From: JBBDIP01 sp040880305
GTDB lineage: Bacteria; Bacillota; Sulfobacillia; Fermentithermobacillales; Fermentithermobacillaceae
Direction of reading: 5' to 3'
Assembly: GCA_040880305.1 (NCBI GenBank)
Contig: JBBDIP010000043.1
Coordinates: 1-64,000 of the forward strand
Length of the DNA stretch: 64,000 nt
This document shows positions 1 through 6,929 of this stretch, one piece after another. Positions within the stretch are counted from its first letter, which is position 1. Each line of letters opens with the position of its first letter. The translations under genes and the position numbers were made by a program. The notes under the pieces are model-generated. The model was not told where the DNA came from. It made no database searches and was given only the letters and a program-made list of their open reading frames with translations.

Positions 1-263
1 TGTCTTTCGCCTTCAACGAAGGAGAGGAAGACGACGTGGTCAAAGTCGCGGGCATACCCGATATGCTGGGCGATGTTGTGGTCTCCCTGGAGACTGCGGG
101 CAGGCAGGCTGCCGAAGCCGGCAAGAGTCTGGAGCAGGAGGTCGCGTTGCTCCTCGTGCACGGGACTCTCCACCTCTTGGGCTACGACCACGAGACTCCG
201 GAAAAAGAGGCGGTCATGTGGAAGCGCCAGGACGCGGCCCTCAAAGCCATAAACCAGGTCTGA
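1..263 (+). CDS. ybeY: Endoribonuclease YbeY, C-terminal part (cut by window start)
   Basis: The open frame runs in from the window edge (first complete codon at base 3) and stops at TGA 261-263, so only about 86 C-terminal residues are present. It carries the YbeY zinc-binding motif HGTLHLLGYDHE followed by the usual tail (EKEAVMWKRQ). YbeY is a metal-dependent RNase family member acting in 16S rRNA maturation and ribosome quality control. The next gene, dgkA, overlaps or abuts the stop, the common ybeY-dgkA arrangement of Bacillota. The family assignment rests on the motif and is secure; the start lies outside the window. Confidence 0.93.
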   Translation, partial: SFAFNEGEEDDVVKVAGIPDMLGDVVVSLETAGRQAAEAGKSLEQEVALLLVHGTLHLLGYDHETPEKEAVMWKRQDAALKAINQV

Positions 264-769
264 GCGATCGGCATGGCCGCGCCCGGAGCCCAGTCCTCAG
301 GAGCTTCGTCTACGCCTGGGCCGGCCTCTCCTACGTCTACCGGACCCAGCCCAACATGCGCATTCATGTCCTTACCGCCACCCTTGCGGGGGCCGCTTGC
401 ATGGTGACCGGAGTGGGCACGACTGACGTCCTCATGGTCGTGCTGGCCATTGCAGGAGTCATGCTGGCGGAAGTGGTCAACACTGTAGCGGAGTCTCTGA
501 CGGACCTCCTGGAGCCGCATCTGAACCCAATAGCCAAGGTCATAAAGGACGTGGCGGCCGCGGGAGTCCTGCTGTCGGCGGCATTCTCGGTCCTCATAGC
601 GGCCTTGGTCTTTTGGCCCACCCTGCCCACCCTGGGAGACAGGCTTCGCTCCTTCCTGGATTCCCGCCTCACCTACTTCGGCGTGTACCTGGTCCTGGTA
701 ATTCTGCCTTCACTGGCGGGACTGGCGCTGTCCGTTACCCCGCCCATACGGGGGAAACCCGGCCCGTGA
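218..769 (+). CDS. dgkA: Undecaprenol/diacylglycerol kinase DgkA family, integral membrane
   Basis: This small membrane kinase shows the DgkA signature: N-R-I-H near the start (NMRIHVL), then AEVVNTVAESLTDLL and PIAKVIKDVAAAGVLLSA, matching the family's E-x-x-N-T and A-K-x-x-K-D-x-A-A-x-A-V-L-L motifs. It would phosphorylate undecaprenol or diacylglycerol at the inner face of the membrane. The C-terminus holds extra hydrophobic stretches (about residues 120-175), so it is longer than the usual 120-130 residues. The start is unsettled: ATG 218 overlaps ybeY by 46 bases and gives a basic, low-complexity N-terminus, while CTG 260 would nearly abut the ybeY stop. Function is likely; the start is a guess. 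Confidence 0.85.
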   Translation: MEAPGRGPQSHKPGLSDRHGRARSPVLRSFVYAWAGLSYVYRTQPNMRIHVLTATLAGAACMVTGVGTTDVLMVVLAIAGVMLAEVVNTVAESLTDLLEPHLNPIAKVIKDVAAAGVLLSAAFSVLIAALVFWPTLPTLGDRLRSFLDSRLTYFGVYLVLVILPSLAGLALSVTPPIRGKPGP

Positions 770-844
770 GGGGAAGAAGGCATATCTACAGGAGAATGGG
801 GTACTCCATGAGGAAATAGCAGGTGACGCAGACGATACACGGGG

Positions 845-926
845 GCAGAGCAATCGGAAGTCGAGTGTCTCTCGCAACTGCTTCGCAGTTGCTTGCGACG
901 CTGCAAGGGCGCCGCTATCGCTCTGC
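845..926 (+). promoter_or_regulatory. Structured 5' leader (nested hairpins) before the nucleotidyltransferase gene
   Basis: An outer pairing joins GCAGAGC at 845-851 with GCTCTGC at 920-926. Inside it lies a perfect 8-bp stem, GCAACTGC at 874-881 with GCAGTTGC at 885-892, and a 3-base loop. The element ends 25 bases before ATG 952 and its AGGGGG ribosome site (about 935-940). No known riboswitch class was recognised; it has no T-box or SAM signature. It may be a leader regulator or a processing stem. Confidence 0.45.
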
Positions 927-951
927 TCTTGCATAGGGGGTCCATCACAAC

Positions 952-2325
952 ATGATAGGGATCATTCTCTGTGGGGGCTACGGCAAGAAGATATGGCCCT
1001 ACTCGGATTGGTGGCAAAAGTGCTGCATACCGATAGGAAACCGGCCCAACGTCGCCCGCGTGGCGGGACAGCTCAGGGACGCCGGCCTCACGCGGATCTA
1101 CGCGGTCACCGGCTACAACTCCCAGATGGTGAGGTACGCCCTGCGGGATGAACCCGGGGTCGTGGTCCTTGAGGGCCACCCAGGAATAGGCACAGCATCC
1201 AGCGCTCTTTCCTGTGCGGATGGCCTGGGTGAGGACATGCTGGTCATCTACGGCGACGCGGTGGTCCACGAGGACGACGTCGCCTCCGTAGTCCGCAAGT
1301 TCTCCGAGACCGGCCATCCGGTCGCGCTCACGGAAACGTTGGGGGAGAAGGAGCGGTCGTTGGACTGGATCTGCGCCATGGTCGATGATGACCGGATTCA
1401 GGCGATCTACGGCCACCCCAGGAGCCACTACGTCAACGCCAGGGTGGGAGGAGTCTTCGCCCTGCCTAAAGACGCCATCAGATACCTGGCCGCCAACCCG
1501 GGGCACATGGAAAACGTCTGCGTCGGCGGCATGCCCCCGAAGGAATCCCAACTGGAGCAGAGCGTCCAGATGATGATAGAGGACGGCCACCCGGTAGTCT
1601 CGGTCGAAGCCCGCAGGCCCGTCGTGGACATCGACAAGCCGTGGCACATATGGGAGGCCAACGTGGTCGCCGCCGCCGAGGCGCTCTCGTCCATAGATGA
1701 GAGTTTTGTGGGCGAAGGCGCCAGCATCGACAGCTCCGCCGACATCCGCGGCCGAGTCAGGTTAGGGCGCGGAAGCAAGATCGGCAGGAACGTCATTATC
1801 AAGGGCGATGTATTCATCGGCGATGACGTGCTGGTCGACTCGGGCGCTATCATCGAAGACAACGTGATGATCGGCGACCGCTCCGCTCTCACCGACTACT
1901 GCATGATAGGTTCCGGCTCAGTGATAGGGCGGGCTAACAGGATCGGATATAACGCCCAGTTCCAGGGCGTGACGTTCGACAACGTCAGCATGGTGCACAA
2001 CTGCGAGATATACGGCGTGGTGGGGAGCCATACCGACATCGCGGCGGGGTGCTTGGTCGGTTCGCTGCGGTTCGACGACACCGGGACGGTCCACACGATA
2101 GAGGGCCGCAAGGAGAACGCCGGGGTTTTCGCCAATGCGGCGTTCATCGGGGACCACACCAGGACAGGCGTCGGCAACATCTTCTTTCCCGGAGTGAAAG
2201 TGGGTGTGAACTGCGCTATCTACCCAGGAGTCGTGGTGGACAGCGACGTGCCGTCCAACTCGCTTCTCTCCGTGGAGCAGAGCAGGACGCTGAAGCGTTG
2301 GGGGCCGGAGAAGTACGGGTGGTAG
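952..2325 (+). CDS. GlmU-like sugar-phosphate nucleotidyltransferase with left-handed beta-helix domain
   Basis: Residues 1-240 form a nucleotidyltransferase fold: MIGIILCGGYGKKIWP at the start, VIYGDAVV as the metal-binding G-D segment, and VDIDKPWHIWEAN at the end. Residues 250-430 are hexapeptide repeats (repeated I/V-G-x-x periodicity, as in IGRNVIIKGDVFIGDDV) of a left-handed beta-helix, giving a bifunctional GlmU-type layout of 457 residues. It would activate a sugar phosphate as a nucleotide sugar and perhaps acyl- or acetyl-transfer. The P-loop is unusual: the family norm G-G-x-G-T/S-R-L is here GGYGKKIWP, followed by WWQKCCIPIGN where the norm is P-K-x-x-x-P-x-x. It may not be true GlmU. 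It precedes recO. Confidence 0.8.
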   Translation: MIGIILCGGYGKKIWPYSDWWQKCCIPIGNRPNVARVAGQLRDAGLTRIYAVTGYNSQMVRYALRDEPGVVVLEGHPGIGTASSALSCADGLGEDMLVIYGDAVVHEDDVASVVRKFSETGHPVALTETLGEKERSLDWICAMVDDDRIQAIYGHPRSHYVNARVGGVFALPKDAIRYLAANPGHMENVCVGGMPPKESQLEQSVQMMIEDGHPVVSVEARRPVVDIDKPWHIWEANVVAAAEALSSIDESFVGEGASIDSSADIRGRVRLGRGSKIGRNVIIKGDVFIGDDVLVDSGAIIEDNVMIGDRSALTDYCMIGSGSVIGRANRIGYNAQFQGVTFDNVSMVHNCEIYGVVGSHTDIAAGCLVGSLRFDDTGTVHTIEGRKENAGVFANAAFIGDHTRTGVGNIFFPGVKVGVNCAIYPGVVVDSDVPSNSLLSVEQSRTLKRWGPEKYGW

Positions 2326-2343
2326 CCCGGTGACGCGGAGGGC

Positions 2344-3120
2344 ATGACCGTGCTTTACCAAACCGAAGGCATAGTCCTATCTCAGACCGACCTGGCCGAA
2401 CACGACCGGGTGATCTCGGTTTTTACCCGCGACGAAGGTATGGTCCGGGCCGTGGTCAAGGGCGCCCGCAAACCCCTAAGCAAGCTCTCCGCCGTGACCC
2501 AGCCGTATAGCAGGGCGACGTTCCAGCTGTACCGCGGAAGATCGCTTGACCGCGTCACGCAGGTTGCCCTCCTGACGTCGCACCCTGGCATCATGCTGGA
2601 CTACAAGAAGATGGTCTACGCCGGCTTCCTGGCCGAACTGGTTTCTCAGATCCTGCCGGAGCGCGAGAGCAACGAGGCCGTGTTCGACTTCTACGGAAAC
2701 GTCCTCCACCAACTGGAAGGCAGGGATGATCCGTGGCCGGTCGCGGCGGGGGGAGCCCTCGGCGTCCTTGCCCGCGCCGGTTTCGCGCCGTCCTTTGGCG
2801 CCTGCGCTGTGTGCGGCGCGGCGCCGGCGGCGCCGGTGTACTTCTCCGCCGAGTCCGGCGGCCTCGTCTGCTCTAAGTGCAGGGGTCTATCCAGTTTCCC
2901 GGAGTTCCTCCGCGAAATATCGCTTGGGGCGGCCAGGACGTTGGACCTCCTGTCGAAGCCGGTCGGCGATGGCTCCGGCCCAGGGGTCAACGCTCGTGGG
3001 AGTGTCAGGGAGGAGGCCACTGGAGCGTTGTTGGAGTTCATCGTAGAGACTCTGGGGAGAGGTCTTAGATCCGCGTCCCTTGTGGAAAGGATAGAGGTGG
3101 AACCGCGCCACAAGGAGTGA
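2344..3120 (+). CDS. recO: DNA repair protein RecO
   Basis: RecO loads RecA by displacing SSB together with RecR in the RecF pathway. The N-terminal OB fold begins YQTEGIVLSQTDLAEHDRVISVFTRDEGMVRAVVKGARKP, the classic RecO opening, and a zinc finger C-x2-C...C-x2-C lies around residues 155-180 (CAVC...CSKC). The 258-residue length is normal. ATG 2344 follows a CGGAGGG ribosome site. The DUF4342 gene starts at GTG 3117, overlapping its TGA stop, and glyQS follows, the common recO-glyQS order of Bacillota. Confidence 0.95.
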   Translation: MTVLYQTEGIVLSQTDLAEHDRVISVFTRDEGMVRAVVKGARKPLSKLSAVTQPYSRATFQLYRGRSLDRVTQVALLTSHPGIMLDYKKMVYAGFLAELVSQILPERESNEAVFDFYGNVLHQLEGRDDPWPVAAGGALGVLARAGFAPSFGACAVCGAAPAAPVYFSAESGGLVCSKCRGLSSFPEFLREISLGAARTLDLLSKPVGDGSGPGVNARGSVREEATGALLEFIVETLGRGLRSASLVERIEVEPRHKE

Positions 3121-3521
3121 AGCAGGATATGGATACGACCTTAGAGAAGATCGACGCAATTCGCAAGAGGACCCACGCTACATACCGACAAGCCAGACAG
3201 GCCCTGGAGTGCTCTTCCGGGGACGTCTCGGATGCCGTAAGGAGCCTCCGGCATCCGTGGGGGAGGACCGACGTCCTCAAGGTGAGGGGAGAAGACCTCC
3301 TCCGTACTTTGGCAACCCTTGTCCGCAGGGGCAACGCCAGCCGCATTATCGTGAGGAGCGGGAACTACGTCGTGGTCGACCTCCCGGTCACCGTTGGAGT
3401 CGCCGGGGCTGTCCTGGCGCCGTGGGTTACCTTGTTCACCACGCTGGCCCTTCTGGTAAGCACGTGGACCGTAGAGGTTGAGCGGCCCCGCTCAAGCGAA
3501 AGGGAGCCGGTCATGCCTTAG
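3117..3521 (+). CDS. DUF4342 protein (UBA-like N-terminus plus membrane-associated C-terminus)
   Basis: The 134-residue protein fits the DUF4342 pattern. An N-terminal helical UBA/TS-N-like segment (EKIDAIRKRTHATYRQARQ...ALECSSGDVSDAVRSL) is followed by GEDLLRTLATLVRRGNASRI, a beta segment ending VDLPVTVG, and a hydrophobic stretch (about residues 90-120) before IEV-like WTVEVER. Function in this family is unknown; a nucleic-acid or ubiquitin-like-fold binding role for the N-terminus is inference. GTG 3117 overlaps the recO stop, suggesting translational coupling; ATG 3129 is an alternative start. Confidence 0.75.
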   Translation: MKQDMDTTLEKIDAIRKRTHATYRQARQALECSSGDVSDAVRSLRHPWGRTDVLKVRGEDLLRTLATLVRRGNASRIIVRSGNYVVVDLPVTVGVAGAVLAPWVTLFTTLALLVSTWTVEVERPRSSEREPVMP

Positions 3522-3562
3522 GGGCTGGGAGATGGGGGACCGAGAGGAAGGAGTCTGCAAAG

Positions 3563-4432
3563 GTGGGCAAGTCTCTCTCTTTTTGTGACGTGATCGCTGC
3601 GCTGCAGGGGTTTTGGTCTGAGAAGGGCTGCTACATTGCCCAACCTTACGACATAGAAAAAGGCGCGGGCACGATGAATCCGTTCACGTTCTTTCGAGTG
3701 CTGGGACGCAAGCCCTGGAAAATCGCCTACGTCGAGCCCTCCAGGCGGCCCCAGGACGCGCGCTATGGGGACAACCCGTACCGGATGGGGTACTACTATC
3801 AATTCCAGGTTATCCTCAAACCGCCGCCGGACATGGTGGTGGAGATGTACATAGAGTCATTGGAGCGCCTCGGGCTCCGGCGCGAAGAACACGACATTCG
3901 CTTGGTCGAGGACAACTGGGAGGCGCCGACCCTGGGCGCCTCCGGACTTGGCTGGGAAGTCTGGCTCGATGGCAACGAGATCACCCAGTTCACTTACTTC
4001 CAGGAGATGGGGGGCATCCAGGTGGACCCCATTTCCTGCGAGATCACCTACGGTTTGGAGCGCCTCACTGCCTACATCCAGGGGCTCGACAACTCGTGGG
4101 ATGTGGAGGTGTCGCCTGGGCTGAAGTACCGGGACGTCTTCCTCGACCAGGAGAAACAGGGGTCGGCTTACGGGTTTGAGCACGCCGACACCGAACTTTT
4201 GCGCAGCGTGTTCGATATGTACGAACGCGAGTCCAAGAGGGTCCTCTCGGCGGGCCTGGTCCTGCCCTCTTACGACTGCGCGCTCAAGTGCTCCCACACT
4301 TTCAACCTGCTTGACGCTCGGGGAGTGGTTTCGGTGTCGGAGCGACAGAACTACATCGGAAGGATCCGCGCCCTAACCAGAGCCTGCGCCAAGAAGCACG
4401 TCGAGTCCCGGGGGTACAAAGAGAATGCCTGA
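3563..4432 (+). CDS. glyQ: Glycine--tRNA ligase alpha subunit
   Basis: GlyQ is the catalytic subunit of bacterial alpha2beta2 glycyl-tRNA synthetase. Residues 1-289 match the family end to end: WSEKGCYIAQPYDIEKGAGTMNP, YVEPSRRPQDARYG, EMYIESLERLG, GWEVWLDGNEITQFTYFQ and GLERLTAYIQG are all textbook motifs. The start is GTG 3563 after GAGGAAGGAG. The stop overlaps ATG 4425 of glyS by 8 bases, so the two subunits are translationally coupled. No T-box leader was seen in the short gap before it. Confidence 0.97.
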   Translation: MGKSLSFCDVIAALQGFWSEKGCYIAQPYDIEKGAGTMNPFTFFRVLGRKPWKIAYVEPSRRPQDARYGDNPYRMGYYYQFQVILKPPPDMVVEMYIESLERLGLRREEHDIRLVEDNWEAPTLGASGLGWEVWLDGNEITQFTYFQEMGGIQVDPISCEITYGLERLTAYIQGLDNSWDVEVSPGLKYRDVFLDQEKQGSAYGFEHADTELLRSVFDMYERESKRVLSAGLVLPSYDCALKCSHTFNLLDARGVVSVSERQNYIGRIRALTRACAKKHVESRGYKENA

Positions 4433-6518
4433 CAACTTCCTTCTGGAGATAGGCTGCGACGAGATTCCCGCCCGGTACCTGCCGTTGGCTATACGCGACC
4501 TGCGTGGCAAGGCTACGGTTGCCCTGTCTGCCGCCCGGTTATCCTTCGTGTCTATCCAGACGTTCGGGACGCCTAGGCGACTGGCGCTGGTGGTCTCCGG
4601 CCTGTCTGAGCGGAGCCAAGACGCGGTCACCAAGGTGCGGGGGCCCTCCAAGAAGGCTGCGTACGACCAGGCTGGCAATCCTACCAGGGCGCTTTTGGGG
4701 TTCTCCAAGGCGGTTGGGATCGAGCCGTCCCAGGTCACCGTGGAAGAAGAGGGCGGAGGGGAATACGTGTACGGCGAGCGGCACGAGGAGGGACGCTCCG
4801 TGACCGACGTCCTGGGCGAAGTACTGCCTTCCGTGGTAATGGGGCTTGAATCGCCATACCCACTCCGCTGGGGCGATCAGAACTGGCGTTGGTATAGGCC
4901 GATCCGGTGGGTCGTCGCCTTGTACGGAGCCAATGTAGTCCCCATGTCGGTTGCGGGCATCCCGTCAGGCCGCCGCACCCTGGGGCACAGGACGCTACAT
5001 CCCGGTCCTTTGGATATCCGTTCAGCGAGTGAATACTTCGCTGTCATGGAGCAGGCGTCAGTTGTGGTTGACCCCGACAAGCGGAGCCGGACTATCGCCG
5101 AGGGCGCCAAACGCGCCGCAGGTGAACTGGGCGGCTCTCCCCGGATCGACGAAGACCTGCTCTCCGAGGTGTCGTCCTTGTGCGAGCATCCTTCAGCGTT
5201 CCTTGGGCGCTTCGAGGCCAGGTACAGCGGGCTTCCCAAGGAAGTGCTCATCACCGCTATGCGTCACCACCAGCGGTACTTCCCGATTGAGGATTCGGAC
5301 GGCAACGTGCTGCCCGGGTTCGTGGGTGTTCGAGACGGCGACCCGGAGAAGGGCATCGAGACCGTGCGCTCGGGCAACGAATGGGTGCTGCGGGCCCGGC
5401 TCGAGGACGCCGAGTTCTTCTATGAACAGGACAGGAAGGTTCGCCTGGAAGACAGGCTACCTGACCTCACGGGCGTGAGATTCCTACGAAATTCCGGGAC
5501 GATGCTCGACAAAGCGGGGCGGATGGAGCGCCTCGCCGGCGCGGTCTCTTCCTCGCTGGGCTTGCCGGAAACCGGTCGAAACCAGGCGGTTAAGGCCGCC
5601 CGCTTTGCCAAGGCCGATCTGGTCACCGCGATGGTCCGTGAGTTCCCCGAACTTGAGGGCATTATGGGCGGACGGTACGGAGAATTGGAGGGTCTGCCCC
5701 CACCGCTGACTGCGGCTTTGCGGGACCAGTACCTTCCGCGCGGCGCCAAGGACCGGCTGCCGGAAGCCGGCGCGCCGTCGGCGGTGGCCCTCGCCGACAA
5801 ACTCGACACGCTCGCCGTTTCGTTTTCCCTTGGGATGGAAGTCTCGGGCTCAGCCGACCCCTTCGGGCTGCGCCGCAACGCTTTGGGGATCGTCGCCATC
5901 CTCATGGGGCACCGGTACGACGCGAATCTTGAGGATCTGCTCGGATTGCCCCTGGAACTGGCGGCGGAGGTTGTCCCTAATCCGGCACAGGACAGGGCGG
6001 CCAAGCTACTCCAGTTCCTCATGAGCAGGGTGGAAGGCGCCCTCGTCGAACGCGGGTTCAGTGTCGAAGTCACCCGGGCCGTCCTGGGAGGCGGCGAGAA
6101 GCGGATCGCCAGACTTCCCAAGATGGCCGAGGCCCTCGAGGCGCTGGTTGGGTCGCCTCGACTCGGCGATATCGTGACCGGCTGGCGCAGGACCAGCGTG
6201 CTGGCAAAGGGCACCGCTGCCGAGAGCGTATCGCCGGAGTTGTTCGAACACGATTCGGAGCACGCTCTTCATGCGGCTCTCAGGTTGATCGAGTCGGTGG
6301 CCAAAGGCCTATGGGAAGGTCAGCGCTATGATGATTACTTGGATATGTTGGCCGGCCTGCGGACGTCCATTGATCGGTGCCTCGACGAGGTTTTGATAAT
6401 GGCTGAGGACCCTGTCGTCCGCGCCAATCGAGTGGCCCTGCTCAAGGCGGTATCAGGGCTGTTCACCCAGTACGCCGACTTCTCCCACATCCTGCCGCTG
6501 GTGGGGCGGGAGGGTTAA
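4425..6518 (+). CDS. glyS: Glycine--tRNA ligase beta subunit
   Basis: GlyS binds tRNA-Gly and partners GlyQ. It begins with FLLEIGCDEIPARYLPLA, includes KVRGPSKKAAYD and PAFLGRFEARYSGLPKEVLITAMRHHQRYFP, has the HD-like region KADLVTAMVREFPELEGIMGG, and ends in an anticodon-binding-like domain (DRCLDEVLIMAEDPVVRANRVALLKAVS). At 697 residues it is full length. It is followed by a perfect 9-bp palindrome and a tandem repeat array. Confidence 0.97.
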   Translation: MPDNFLLEIGCDEIPARYLPLAIRDLRGKATVALSAARLSFVSIQTFGTPRRLALVVSGLSERSQDAVTKVRGPSKKAAYDQAGNPTRALLGFSKAVGIEPSQVTVEEEGGGEYVYGERHEEGRSVTDVLGEVLPSVVMGLESPYPLRWGDQNWRWYRPIRWVVALYGANVVPMSVAGIPSGRRTLGHRTLHPGPLDIRSASEYFAVMEQASVVVDPDKRSRTIAEGAKRAAGELGGSPRIDEDLLSEVSSLCEHPSAFLGRFEARYSGLPKEVLITAMRHHQRYFPIEDSDGNVLPGFVGVRDGDPEKGIETVRSGNEWVLRARLEDAEFFYEQDRKVRLEDRLPDLTGVRFLRNSGTMLDKAGRMERLAGAVSSSLGLPETGRNQAVKAARFAKADLVTAMVREFPELEGIMGGRYGELEGLPPPLTAALRDQYLPRGAKDRLPEAGAPSAVALADKLDTLAVSFSLGMEVSGSADPFGLRRNALGIVAILMGHRYDANLEDLLGLPLELAAEVVPNPAQDRAAKLLQFLMSRVEGALVERGFSVEVTRAVLGGGEKRIARLPKMAEALEALVGSPRLGDIVTGWRRTSVLAKGTAAESVSPELFEHDSEHALHAALRLIESVAKGLWEGQRYDDYLDMLAGLRTSIDRCLDEVLIMAEDPVVRANRVALLKAVSGLFTQYADFSHILPLVGREG

Positions 6519-6542
6519 CGTATCTGGCGAAGTCCGCGAAGG

Positions 6543-6563
6543 AGTGCCAATGAGATTGGCACT
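6543..6563. terminator. Perfect palindrome after glyS (possible terminator)
   Basis: AGTGCCAAT at 6543-6551 and ATTGGCACT at 6555-6563 form a perfect 9-bp stem with a 3-base loop, 25 bases after the glyS stop. There is no U-tract, so Rho-independent termination is uncertain. The right arm is also the start of the 52-bp repeat array. Confidence 0.45.
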
Positions 6564-6771
6564 GAATGCGGGAATCGGGCTTCCGAGAGGCTTCAGTGCA
6601 AATATGACTGGCACTGAACGCGGGAATCGGGCTTCTGAGAGGCTCCAGTGCAAATATGACTGGCACCAAACGCGGGAATCGGGCTTCTGAGAGGTTCCAG
6701 TGCAAATAAGATTGGCACTGAATGCGGGAATCGGGCTTCTGAGAGGTTCCAGTGCAAATAAGATTGGCACT
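6557..6771. repeat. Four 52-bp tandem repeats plus a partial fifth copy
   Basis: Units begin at 6557, 6609, 6661 and 6713, with a truncated copy at 6765; spacing is exactly 52 bp with no spacers. The core CGGGAATCGGGCTTC is nearly invariant, while the flanks drift (TGAATG, TGAACG, CAAACG). In the first unit CACTGAA can pair with TTCAGTG across the core, and each unit junction carries a partial AGTGC...GCACT palindrome. The period is not a multiple of three and no start and ribosome site fits, so the open frames across it are not genes. It fills the 411-bp gap between glyS and ppdK together with the promoter below. Confidence 0.93.
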
Positions 6772-6815
6772 CAGGTGGTGGGCACTGGCATCTTCGGCGT
6801 CTGGCCCCAGAGTGG

Positions 6816-6845
6816 TTGAAATGCACTACTCCTAACGGATACAAT
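6816..6845 (+). promoter_or_regulatory. Sigma-A type promoter for ppdK
   Basis: TTGAAA at 6816-6821 and TACAAT at 6840-6845 are separated by 18 bp, upstream of the ppdK ribosome site AGGAGG at 6917-6922. The roughly 70-base leader contains no recognised riboswitch. Confidence 0.65.
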
Positions 6846-6929
6846 GTTACAGATTGTGCGGACTAGCATTGCAGGTGAGACGCAGATTCAAAGTAGAGAT
6901 CCAGGAATCACTATATAGGAGGCGTAAGC

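Noticed and set aside
673..1647. Long minus-strand frame opposite the nucleotidyltransferase
   Set aside because: Shadow frame; covers the structured leader and a certain gene.
6557..6771. CRISPR array
   Set aside because: Repeats are back to back at 52 bp with no unique spacers and no cas genes nearby.
6453..6844. Minus-strand repetitive reading frames in the repeat region
   Set aside because: They are a by-product of the 52-bp repeat read in three frames; no start and ribosome site fit.
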